A stretch of 7,111 nucleotides of DNA from JBCCFX01 sp039029515 (lineage in GTDB: Bacteria > Planctomycetota > Phycisphaerae > Phycisphaerales > SM1A02), in NCBI GenBank assembly GCA_039029515.1, contig JBCCFX010000196.1:1-7111 (forward strand), read 5' to 3'. A model generated the notes under the pieces. It saw only the letters and a list, made by a program, of their open reading frames with translations, searched no databases and was not told where the DNA came from. Positions 1 through 5,591 of this stretch are shown here, piece by piece. Position numbers and translations under genes: made by a program. Each line of letters starts with the position of its first letter. Positions within the stretch are counted from its first letter, which is position 1.

Positions 1-151
1 CCGGCATGGTGACGAAGCCGAAACCACGGGGGCGGCCGGTTTCACGGTCGGTGATGAGGGCGACGTCTTCAACGCTGCCGAATTCACCAAAGGCGTCACG
101 AAGAGCATCTTCGTTCGTATCGAAATTGAGGTTACCTACGTAAATCTTCAC
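1..151 (-). CDS. RRM-domain RNA-binding protein, N-terminal part (runs off left edge)
   Basis: This is the first 50 codons of a small RNA-binding protein that should bind single-stranded RNA through one RNA recognition motif. The reading begins MKIYVGNLNF, giving an RNP2 motif IYVGNL at residues 3-8 in the first beta strand. RNP1 reads RGFGFVTM at residues 42-49, with the aromatic residues F44 and F46 that stack on RNA bases. The stretch between them fits helix 1 plus strand 2 of an RRM. The start codon is GTG at 151, chosen because GGAG (minus strand, 160-163) lies 8 bases upstream and because RRM proteins of this bacterial class begin right at the RNP2 strand. Family members are usually about 80-130 residues with a glycine- or arginine-rich tail; that part is outside the window. 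It lies 116 bases downstream of the helicase gene on the same strand, so co-transcription is possible. The RRM assignment is firm; the RNA target is unknown. Confidence 0.93.
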   Translation of the reverse strand, partial: MKIYVGNLNFDTNEDALRDAFGEFGSVEDVALITDRETGRPRGFGFVTMP

Positions 152-176
152 TGCAGAATCTCCAAAGGGTGCTGCG

Positions 177-190
177 CGGACGGTCGTCCG
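177..190. repeat. Perfect inverted repeat in the leader of the RRM gene
   Basis: CGGACG at 177-182 and CGTCCG at 185-190 form a 6-base perfect inverted repeat with a 2-base centre. It sits 26 bases upstream of the RRM gene start and 13 bases upstream of its Shine-Dalgarno sequence. The symmetry could be an operator half-site pair for a dimeric regulator. A 2-base loop is too tight for a full RNA hairpin, so as RNA the closing pair would open. There is no U-tract, so it is not a terminator. In GC-rich DNA a 6+6 palindrome can arise by chance. Confidence 0.35.
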
Positions 191-267
191 AGCAATGGTT
201 CGAGTCAGGCATCATTGCCGACATATCGTGAGAGACGAGCCATCGTGGCCGCCTCGTGTTATTCCTG

Positions 268-1677
268 TCACGCCGACGCCGAGCGACGACGCGTGGTTCG
301 AGCATGCGGACGTTTGGCCCGCGGTTCTGACGACGGTCCACCACGACGGCGGCGACCTGTCTTCTTCTTGCCGCGCGAATTCGACGTCTTCGCCGCCTTC
401 GCGCTCTTGTTTCGTTTCGGTGTCGTCTTCGCCCGAGGCTTCGACGGTTTCGGCTTGGCTTCTCGGTCTTCGCGCGGACGATCCGCCTTGAACCGCGTCG
501 TCTCGATGGGCGTCTCCGTCAGCCGTTCAATCGCACGAAGCAACGACTTCTGTTCCGGATCGCAGAACGAGATGGCGATGCCCGATGCGCCCGCACGTGC
601 GGTTCGACCAATGCGATGCACATACGTTTCCGGCACTTCCGGGAGGTCGTAGTTGATCACGTGCGTGATCTTCTGGACATCGATGCCACGCGCCGCAATA
701 TCAGTCGCGACGAGCACTGGCACATCGCCGTTGCGGAACGCTTCGAGCGCTCGCGTCCGTGCGCTTTGCGTTTTGTCCCCGTGAATCGCCGCAGCGTCAA
801 TGCCGACGCGACGGAGTCGCTTCACGAGCTTGTCCGCGCCATATTTGGTTCGCGTGAATACCAGCGGCCGCGTGACGGCATGTTCGTTGAGAAGACGAAT
901 CAGCAGATCAGGCTTGTCCTGACGGTGCACGATGTACCCCGACTGTTCAATCGCAACCGCGGCGGATGCGACCGGATCAACCTGCACGGACACCGGATCG
1001 TTGAGCAGCGTGTCTGCGAGCGATCGGATTTCCTTCGGCATCGTCGCGGAGAACAGCAACGTCTGCCGACGTTTCGGCACGTGCGTCATGATCCGGCGAA
1101 TGTCGTGGATGAAGCCCATGTCGAGCATGCGGTCGGCTTCGTCGAGCACGAGAATTTCGATGCCGCGAAGGTCGATTGCCTTGTCGTTGAGGAGGTCGAG
1201 CAATCGGCCCGGCGTCGCCACGACGATATCGACATCGCGCTGCAGCTTCCGAACCTGGTTGCCCTTGCTGACGCCGCCGAACACCGCGAGGGTCCGCATC
1301 GGGAGGAATCGGCTGTACGCCTTGAATCGGTCGGTGATCTGCGTCGCGAGTTCGCGCGTCGGGCAGAGCACAAGCGCACGCGGCTGCGACGGTCGGCCCG
1401 TCGGCGCGGTGCTCCGCGACCGGGATCGCTGGCGCGTGTTGCGGCGCTGCGGTGGACCGTCATTGACCACCGGCTTGGGGCGATTCACGAGTTGATGGAT
1501 GATCGGGAGCGCGAAAGCGCCGGTCTTGCCCGTGCCGGTCTGGGCGCAGCCGAGAACATCTCGACCGGCAAGAACGGGGGGAATGGACTGGGCCTGGATG
1601 GGCGTAGCTTGCGAATAGCCTTCTCGGGCCACCGCGCGAACGACCGGCTCTGCGAGCAGCAGGTCTTTGAATTGCAT
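268..1677 (-). CDS. rhlE: DEAD-box ATP-dependent RNA helicase, RhlE-like
   Basis: ATP-dependent RNA helicase of superfamily 2 that unwinds short RNA duplexes, likely in the cytoplasm during ribosome assembly, mRNA decay or cold adaptation. With the start at 1677 it has 469 residues. The motifs run in canonical order: Q motif around G20-P33, Walker A AQTGTGKT at 45-52, PTREL at 106-110, GG at 134-135, TPGR at 155-158, DEAD at 179-182, SAT at 210-212, VFTRTK at 273-278, ATDIAARGID at 324-333 and HRIGRTARAG at 354-363. Both RecA domains are complete. An arginine/serine-rich insertion sits at about 66-100 between motifs I and Ia, and a lysine/arginine-rich tail fills about 400-469. I chose the ATG at 1677 because the family starts with MxFxxLxL just before the Q motif. 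The frame is also open up to ATGs at 1755 and 1761, which would add 26 or 28 residues, and no strong ribosome site settles the matter. The symbol rests on overall motif resemblance; another DEAD-box subfamily is possible. Confidence 0.93.
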   Translation of the reverse strand: MQFKDLLLAEPVVRAVAREGYSQATPIQAQSIPPVLAGRDVLGCAQTGTGKTGAFALPIIHQLVNRPKPVVNDGPPQRRNTRQRSRSRSTAPTGRPSQPRALVLCPTRELATQITDRFKAYSRFLPMRTLAVFGGVSKGNQVRKLQRDVDIVVATPGRLLDLLNDKAIDLRGIEILVLDEADRMLDMGFIHDIRRIMTHVPKRRQTLLFSATMPKEIRSLADTLLNDPVSVQVDPVASAAVAIEQSGYIVHRQDKPDLLIRLLNEHAVTRPLVFTRTKYGADKLVKRLRRVGIDAAAIHGDKTQSARTRALEAFRNGDVPVLVATDIAARGIDVQKITHVINYDLPEVPETYVHRIGRTARAGASGIAISFCDPEQKSLLRAIERLTETPIETTRFKADRPREDREAKPKPSKPRAKTTPKRNKSAKAAKTSNSRGKKKTGRRRRGGPSSEPRAKRPHARTTRRRSASA

Positions 1678-1821
1678 GTGGAGCAGGATCTCTGAAGCCG
1701 GAAGGATTGGCGTCCGGTGCGTCGAAAACCGGAAAGTCCCCGGATGCGTGTGCATCCTCATCGAAAAGGCCGGCGTCTCAGTTGTTCGTTCACCATCGGT
1801 CTTCCCGAGGTGGACGCATCA

Positions 1822-1850
1822 ATGCTAGGTGATTCGTCGTGATCAGTAAA
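1822..1850 (-). promoter_or_regulatory. Possible sigma-70-like promoter for the helicase gene
   Basis: On the minus strand TTTACT (1845-1850) and TAGCAT (1822-1827) are separated by exactly 17 bases. Each matches the sigma-70 consensus hexamers at 4 of 6 positions. The location fits: transcripts would start near 1815 and give a leader of roughly 140 bases before the start at 1677, or about 60 bases before the alternative starts at 1755/1761. The match is modest and planctomycete-like promoters often deviate from this consensus, so this is a weak proposal. Confidence 0.25.
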
Positions 1851-1876
1851 GCTCAGGCGTCAAAAGAGGCAAATCC

Positions 1877-1906
1877 GGGATTCGGGGTTCGGCATTGGGG
1901 ATTAGG
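1877..1906 (+). repeat. G-rich tandem heptamer array (four degenerate units)
   Basis: Four consecutive 7-base units are in exact register: GGGATTC (1877-1883), GGGGTTC (1884-1890), GGCATTG (1891-1897) and GGGATTA (1898-1904), followed by GG. The consensus is GGGATTN. The array resembles the short tandemly repeated heptanucleotides known from intergenic regions of cyanobacteria and some other bacteria. The four G-runs, one of only two Gs, could allow a two-layer G-quadruplex on the plus strand. Confidence 0.7.
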
Positions 1907-1918
1907 TCTTCGAATCGA

Positions 1919-1939
1919 ACCCACAACCCACAACCCAAA
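1919..1939 (-). repeat. C-rich tandem heptamer array, inverted relative to the first
   Basis: Three 7-base units are in register: ACCCACA (1919-1925), ACCCACA (1926-1932) and ACCCAAA (1933-1939). On the minus strand, shifting the phase, this reads GGGTTGT repeated, with a consensus close to the GGGATTN units of the preceding plus-strand array. The two arrays are therefore related heptamers in inverted orientation, separated by about a dozen bases that include the palindrome TTCGAA (1909-1914). Partial pairing between the arrays is possible. Confidence 0.65.
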
Positions 1940-2247
1940 TGACACCGTTCCGGTCAGGGAGCGATGTCGCAGCCCTTTCTGCCGCACGTGATCCGTGAGG
2001 CTCGGGTCGGCGCCGTCCGGAAGGAGCGGCGGCGGTCGGGCCCCGGCGAGCGGGAGATGTCCGAGTCGGCTCCGGTGCAGTCAGCGTGGATCCGGGGTCG
2101 ATTCAGACCCAGTGGTCATATCGATGCGTTCGTATGCGGCCCCTGTCCGGTTCCGTCCGATAAACGGTCTGTCCTCATCTGCGGAGAACGGGACACGAAC
2201 CTGCCGCCGAGCCGATGAGACGTTTTCGGTGATTCCCACACACCCTC

Positions 2248-2251
2248 GGAG
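2248..2251 (+). promoter_or_regulatory. Ribosome binding site of the first YbjQ-family gene
   Basis: GGAG ends 9 bases before the ATG at 2261. It fixes the start of the first gene of the operon, which also matches where members of the family begin. Confidence 0.6.
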
Positions 2252-2260
2252 CCAGCGGCC

Positions 2261-2635
2261 ATGATCATCGTCAATACGGAACAGATTCCCGGCCATGAGA
2301 TCACTGAGATCCGTGGCCTCGTCCAGGGCAACACCATTCGCGCCAAACACGTCGGCCGCGATATCGCGGCATCCCTGAAGAACATCGTCGGGGGCGAACT
2401 GCGCGGCTACACAGAACTGCTCACCGAAGCCCGCCGGCAATCGCTCGAACGCATGATGGCGCAAGCGCAGCAACTCGGCGCCAATGCCGTCGTGAACGTG
2501 CGATTTACCACCAGTGCCATCACGCAGGGGGCCGCCGAACTCTACGCGTACGGCACCGCCGTCGTGGCCGTGTCGCAAGGCAGCGCGCACACCGGCGATG
2601 CGCTCGCTGGCTTCACGTCCGGAGCCGGCCAATGA
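2261..2635 (+). CDS. YbjQ/UPF0145-family protein (soluble copy)
   Basis: A 124-residue protein of the YbjQ (UPF0145, formerly DUF74) family, sometimes labelled 'heavy-metal-binding domain-containing'; its biochemical role is not established. Features seen are the opening strand MIIVNTEQIPGHEI, the segment GRDIAASLKNIVGGEL at 32-47 (family: RDxxAxxxxIVGG), the helix YTELLTEARRQSLERM at 50-65, the signature QQLGANAVVNVRF at 70-82 (family: A..LGADAVVGv.f) and YAYGTAVV at 95-102. The domain ends near 104. About 20 further residues rich in Ser, Gly and Ala are an extension compared with the roughly 105-residue family norm. There is no signal peptide or membrane segment, so it should be cytoplasmic. 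The protein has no cysteine, so thiol-based metal binding looks unlikely. It is the first gene of the operon and its stop overlaps the next start as ATGA, suggesting translational coupling. The family call is strong; function is unknown. Confidence 0.9.
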   Translation: MIIVNTEQIPGHEITEIRGLVQGNTIRAKHVGRDIAASLKNIVGGELRGYTELLTEARRQSLERMMAQAQQLGANAVVNVRFTTSAITQGAAELYAYGTAVVAVSQGSAHTGDALAGFTSGAGQ

Positions 2636-3105
2636 TCGCACTGATCCTGCAACTCGGCATTCCGATCATCCTGATCCTCGTCGGTCTGTTCTCCGGCACC
2701 ATTCTCGAACGGCTGCACTTCAAACGCCTCGATCAACGAGAGGCCGATCATCGCGGGTTTCCGGTGACCGATATCCGCACGCCGACGGCCGGCACCACGC
2801 CAACCGACGGGACGCTCGTCATCGGTCAAGTCGTGATTGCCAGCGATTACTTCAAGACCTTTATCGCCAGCTTTCGCAAGATCATCGGCGGCGAAGTCCG
2901 CACGTTCGAACGTCTCATGGATCGAGCGCGACGCGAAGCGCATTGCCGCATGGTCGATCAGGCACGCGCGCTTGGCGCCACCGATGTCATCAACGTCCGC
3001 TTCGAAACGAGCAGCATCGGGCGCATGACGAAGAACCCGATGCCGATGGTGGAAGTACTTGCGTACGGCACCGCGGTGAAACGCTCGACTGCTCATGCCG
3101 CATGA
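2632..3105 (+). CDS. YbjQ/UPF0145-family protein with N-terminal membrane anchor
   Basis: A 157-residue protein with a clear hydrophobic helix at about 2-24 (IALILQLGIPIILILVGLFS) followed by basic residues (R27, K31, R32). This predicts an N-terminal anchor with the rest in the cytoplasm. After a linker rich in Thr, Pro and Gly (48-61), a YbjQ domain spans about 62-150: TLVIGQVV, DYFKTFIASFRKIIGGEVR at 72-90, the helix around 91-110, ARALGATDVINVRFETSSI at 111-129 and VLAYGTAVK at 142-150. It is a diverged paralogue of the preceding gene, sharing the (I)GGE, LGA..V.NVRF and AYGTAV blocks. The ATG overlaps the previous stop. The following gene overlaps its end by 11 bases. A single cysteine (C105) is present. 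The arrangement looks like tandem duplication followed by acquisition of an anchor. Function is unknown; a membrane-tethered partner of the soluble copy in a YbjQ oligomer is a reasonable inference. Confidence 0.88.
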   Translation: MIALILQLGIPIILILVGLFSGTILERLHFKRLDQREADHRGFPVTDIRTPTAGTTPTDGTLVIGQVVIASDYFKTFIASFRKIIGGEVRTFERLMDRARREAHCRMVDQARALGATDVINVRFETSSIGRMTKNPMPMVEVLAYGTAVKRSTAHAA

Positions 3106-3886
3106 CCCGAAACGTCAGGGCGTGGAAAGCGAACCGCATCTCAAGCGGGCCGCAATCGAGCCGGATCAGTCGAACCGACTGGACGAAGAGCCGGCGCGGG
3201 CAACGCGCGTCGACGATGATCCGCTCGCGACGCACGCGATGTCCGATGAACCCGCGTTGACCTGGCATTCCACCAAGGATGCGCAGCAGTCAGCGCGCAT
3301 GGATCGATTCATCGAGCTTCGAGACGCCGCAGGCCGAGGCGAACGGTTCATCTGGTGGACCGGTTCGATTCTGCTCGCGATCCCCGCATCGATCGTCGGC
3401 TCGCTGATGTCCCATGTGCTCGTCGGGACGCAGGGACGAGCCATGTCTGCCGTCGTCCTCGCGCCACTGGTCGAGCAACTCCTCAAAGTCGCCGGCCTGC
3501 TCTGGCTGCTGGAACAGCGATCGTGGTTCGTTCGACGTGGATCATCGCTCGTGATCGCCGCCGTGATCACCGGGGCGTTGTACGGCGTTGTCGTCCGGGG
3601 CGGCCTGGGCGAGCTGATCCGCGTGGACACGCTGGAAGCCCAGATGCTGGAAGCATTTCTCGGCGTCAGTCCGCTCCCCGCTTGGGCCCGGGCGACAGTC
3701 GTGCCGATGCATGTGCTGACCGCGTTGTGTGCGGGGTTCGGATTGATGCGCATTTGGAATCACGGTCCGAGAATCGGACAGCCGGTGGAATCGGCTCGCG
3801 CGACCGGCTGGCTCCTTGGCGCCATGACGATTCATGGATTGTTTGCGTTCGGGGTCTATGCTTCCGTGCACTCGAACGCAGGTTGA
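3095..3886 (+). CDS. Divergent PrsW-like multi-pass membrane protein (putative intramembrane protease)
   Basis: A 263-residue protein with a hydrophilic, charged N-terminal region (about 1-84) and about five predicted membrane segments (near 87-108, 116-138, 151-168, 197-219 and 236-256). The order of motifs resembles the PrsW family of glutamate-type intramembrane proteases. APLVEQLLK at 123-131 stands where PrsW has EExxK. PMHVLTALCAGFG at 204-216 carries His206 in the HxxxxxxxG helix. IHGLFAFG at 246-253 carries His247 in the last helix. The first Glu (E127), Lys131 and both histidines are present, but the second Glu of the EE pair is Gln128 and the usual E of the G..xxE segment is not evident near 160-174. 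It may be a diverged protease or an inactive relative. The ATG at 3095 overlaps the preceding gene by 11 bases and has no obvious Shine-Dalgarno, so coupled translation is likely; ATGs at 3239 and 3299 are alternatives that would trim the hydrophilic leader. The family call is tentative. Confidence 0.6.
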   Translation: MPHDPKRQGVESEPHLKRAAIEPDQSNRLDEEPARATRVDDDPLATHAMSDEPALTWHSTKDAQQSARMDRFIELRDAAGRGERFIWWTGSILLAIPASIVGSLMSHVLVGTQGRAMSAVVLAPLVEQLLKVAGLLWLLEQRSWFVRRGSSLVIAAVITGALYGVVVRGGLGELIRVDTLEAQMLEAFLGVSPLPAWARATVVPMHVLTALCAGFGLMRIWNHGPRIGQPVESARATGWLLGAMTIHGLFAFGVYASVHSNAG

Positions 3887-3903
3887 AGGAATGGTTGAAC
3901 ACG

Positions 3904-5478
3904 ATGCTCGAACCGAATGATCCACAGTTCCCGATTCGTGACATGGGCTTCGCCGCGCCGGATGCGATGCACATGGCGCCGGATGATCGGCCGATCAAGC
4001 AGCCGACGAGCAACATCCTGATGACGTTGCTCGCGTGGTGTGTGATTGTGCTCGTGGCGGGCGCTGTGTTCTTCGCCACGATGTTTGCCGGTGCGCTGCT
4101 GACCGATGACACGAATCCGGATGATCCGATCGGATTCCTGTTGATGAAGGTGCAGGCGAAGTATGGCGTTGGTGCGTCCAGCATCTCGCCGGGCAACAAT
4201 GGCATTCTGTTCACGCAGCTCCAGCCGGCACTCGACATGGGTTCAATCAAGCAGCGTCAGGCGTTTGTCGTCTTCGCGTCGGAAATGATGGGATCTGAGG
4301 AAGCCAGCACGCGCTTGGGGTATCTGTTCGAAGATATCGCAGCCGCTTCAGATATACACGGTGATGCGTTTGAGGTCACAGAAGCACAGGCCACAGTCAA
4401 CGAAGCGCTCTTGGCGCTCTATCCGTCGGTCGACTTCGAAGATGAGAATTACGTCGAGGAGCAGGCTCGCGTTGATGCCGTCGCGGCACTGACAGATGAT
4501 CAGCGACAAGCGCTCGTCGATGAACTTGGCTGGTTCGGCGAGCTCGCCATGCACCCAGTGGGCGTCGATGACCTCGCAGCGCGCGATGCATTGCTCAGCG
4601 AAGCGTCCAAAGTCGTCATCACCGTCGTGGCGTTTGTGATCCTGTTGTGTGCGATCGGCTTCTTCGGGTTCGCCGGACTCATCATGTTTCTGGTGTTCCT
4701 GATCACCGGGCGCGTGCAGTCCGGGCTCAAGACGGGACGCGTGCCGCACGGCATCTACGCCGAGACGTTTGCCGTCTGGCTGCTGATCTTCATGGGTGGC
4801 CAGATCCTGCTCGGTTTCGTACCTGCGTCGGCGCAGATGATCAGCGCGGTTGGCTTGTTCTTCGGCAGTCTGCTCGCGCTCGTCTGGCCGGTCCTGCGGG
4901 GCGCACAGGCTCGCGATGTTTGTCATGACGTCGGCCTGTCGTTCGGGCGCAATCCGGTGATGGAAGTTCTATCTGGCCTCGCGTGTTACGCGATGGCGCT
5001 GCCGATCCTCGCGGTCGGACTTGGCATCATGTTGATCCTTGTGGCCATTCAGGCCGCGTTCACGCCAGCGGGGGGTGAAGGCGACATCTTCGTGCCGACG
5101 GGCGGACCGGCGCATCCGATCATCCTCGAGATTGCCAACGGCAGCATCTCGGCGCGCGTGCTGATTCTTCTGCTTGCGGCCGTCGCGGCACCCGTCGTGG
5201 AAGAGATCATGTTCCGCGGCGTGTTGTATCGGCACCTGCGTGATGCCAGCCGATCGTTCGCGGTCGTTGGCAGCTTCATCGTCAGTGGGTTGTTGAGCAG
5301 CTTCGTGTTCGCGATCGTGCATCCGCAAGGTTGGATCGCCGTACCGGTGTTGATGGCACTCGCAATGGCGTTCTGCCTGGCCCGCGAGTGGCGCGACAGC
5401 CTGATCGCACCGATGGTCGTTCACGGCACATCAAACGGCATCGTGATGACGATGATGATCTTCCTGGTGGGGGCGTAA
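3904..5478 (+). CDS. CPBP-family (CAAX/Abi) intramembrane glutamic protease with large N-terminal soluble domain
   Basis: A 524-residue multi-pass membrane protein whose C-terminal third carries the full CPBP (CAAX protease and bacteriocin-processing) motif set: EEIMFRG at 433-439 (EExxxR), FAIVH at 469-473 (FxxxH) and HGTSN at 507-511 (HxxxN). These supply the catalytic Glu and the coordinating His/Asn of Rce1-type proteases, which cleave substrates inside the membrane. Upstream lie a hydrophilic start (1-36), a membrane helix near 38-66, about 165 acidic, mostly helical residues (67-234) with no recognised motif, then further helices near 236-268, 286-305, 312-332, 354-384 and 416-431 leading into the core. 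The soluble block is much longer than in a typical 200-300 residue CPBP protein. The frame is open back to about 3355 but overlaps the previous gene there, so the start is placed at the ATG at 3904. GAAGGA (3885-3890) is 13 bases away; a TTG at 3895 is the alternative. It starts 17 bases after the previous stop, hence the same operon. The substrate is unknown. Confidence 0.88.
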   Translation: MLEPNDPQFPIRDMGFAAPDAMHMAPDDRPIKQPTSNILMTLLAWCVIVLVAGAVFFATMFAGALLTDDTNPDDPIGFLLMKVQAKYGVGASSISPGNNGILFTQLQPALDMGSIKQRQAFVVFASEMMGSEEASTRLGYLFEDIAAASDIHGDAFEVTEAQATVNEALLALYPSVDFEDENYVEEQARVDAVAALTDDQRQALVDELGWFGELAMHPVGVDDLAARDALLSEASKVVITVVAFVILLCAIGFFGFAGLIMFLVFLITGRVQSGLKTGRVPHGIYAETFAVWLLIFMGGQILLGFVPASAQMISAVGLFFGSLLALVWPVLRGAQARDVCHDVGLSFGRNPVMEVLSGLACYAMALPILAVGLGIMLILVAIQAAFTPAGGEGDIFVPTGGPAHPIILEIANGSISARVLILLLAAVAAPVVEEIMFRGVLYRHLRDASRSFAVVGSFIVSGLLSSFVFAIVHPQGWIAVPVLMALAMAFCLAREWRDSLIAPMVVHGTSNGIVMTMMIFLVGA

Positions 5479-5479
5479 G

Positions 5480-5513
5480 GCCGGATTTCGGGTTGAAGTC
5501 GTCCGTTTCCGGC
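5480..5513 (+). terminator. Imperfect hairpin directly after the CPBP protease stop codon
   Basis: GCCGGA (5480-5485) can pair with TCCGGC (5508-5513). An inner CGG (5489-5491) can pair with CCG (5503-5505) around an 11-base loop, leaving a small internal loop of T residues. It begins one base after the TAA at 5476-5478. There is no U-tract, so it is not a classic intrinsic terminator. It could weaken read-through or protect the 3' end of the operon mRNA. Confidence 0.3.
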
Positions 5514-5548
5514 GAATTGCAACTCCACGCCCATCCGCTCGCCCGGTA

Positions 5549-5563
5549 GACTGATTTCCAGTC
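5549..5563 (+). repeat. Short inverted repeat upstream of the exported-protein gene
   Basis: GACTG (5549-5553) and CAGTC (5559-5563) flank ATTTC, giving a 5-base perfect stem with a 5-base loop, 28 bases before the start codon at 5592. It could be a small leader hairpin or operator. Five base pairs is near chance level, so this is noted only for completeness. Confidence 0.25.
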
Positions 5564-5591
5564 GTGGGGTTTCGCAGTGGAAAGGGCAGTC

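Larger units (their letters stand above)
1678..2260. other. Intergenic region between divergent transcription units
   Basis: These 583 bases separate the minus-strand helicase from the plus-strand YbjQ operon, so promoters for both directions should lie here. The helicase-proximal part (to about 1860) is moderately GC-rich. The stretch 1862-1945 is less GC-rich and holds two heptamer repeat arrays. The part 1950-2240 is very GC-rich. Short open frames exist there (for example 1964-2218), but their products are arginine-, serine- and proline-rich with no recognisable motif and no good ribosome site, as expected of chance frames. A 5-base stem GGGTC/GACCC with a 6-base loop lies at 2095-2110. 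I saw no convincing sigma-70 promoter for the plus-strand operon. Confidence 0.6.

Noticed and set aside
616..1695. Long plus-strand open frame opposite the helicase (359 codons)
   Set aside because: It lies entirely antisense to a helicase with all DEAD-box motifs. Its product is rich in Arg, His and Val with no motif, which is the usual mirror frame in GC-rich coding DNA.
1877..1939. CRISPR-like array
   Set aside because: The repeat units are 7 bases with no spacers, so this is a tandem heptamer repeat and not a CRISPR.
1964..2218. Small open frames in the intergenic gap
   Set aside because: No ribosome site, no motif, and a composition typical of chance frames in GC-rich DNA. Several frames are open at once, which argues against any one being a gene.
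2514..3260. 248-codon plus-strand frame overlapping both YbjQ-family genes
   Set aside because: The overlapped frames carry recognisable YbjQ blocks, whereas this frame yields Arg/Ser/Pro-rich sequence.
3355..3903. Upstream extension of the CPBP protease frame
   Set aside because: The frame is open, but this stretch overlaps the PrsW-like gene in another frame and translates to Arg/Asp-rich, low-sense sequence; the real protein begins near 3904.
3891..3920. Nine-codon frame starting at the ATG at 3891, just before the CPBP start
   Set aside because: The purine-rich GAAGGA abuts the ATG with no spacing, so ribosome initiation there is unlikely.
4348..5424. Antisense open frames opposite the CPBP gene
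   Set aside because: The products are His/Arg/Gln/Asp-rich mirror translations of membrane helices, without motifs.
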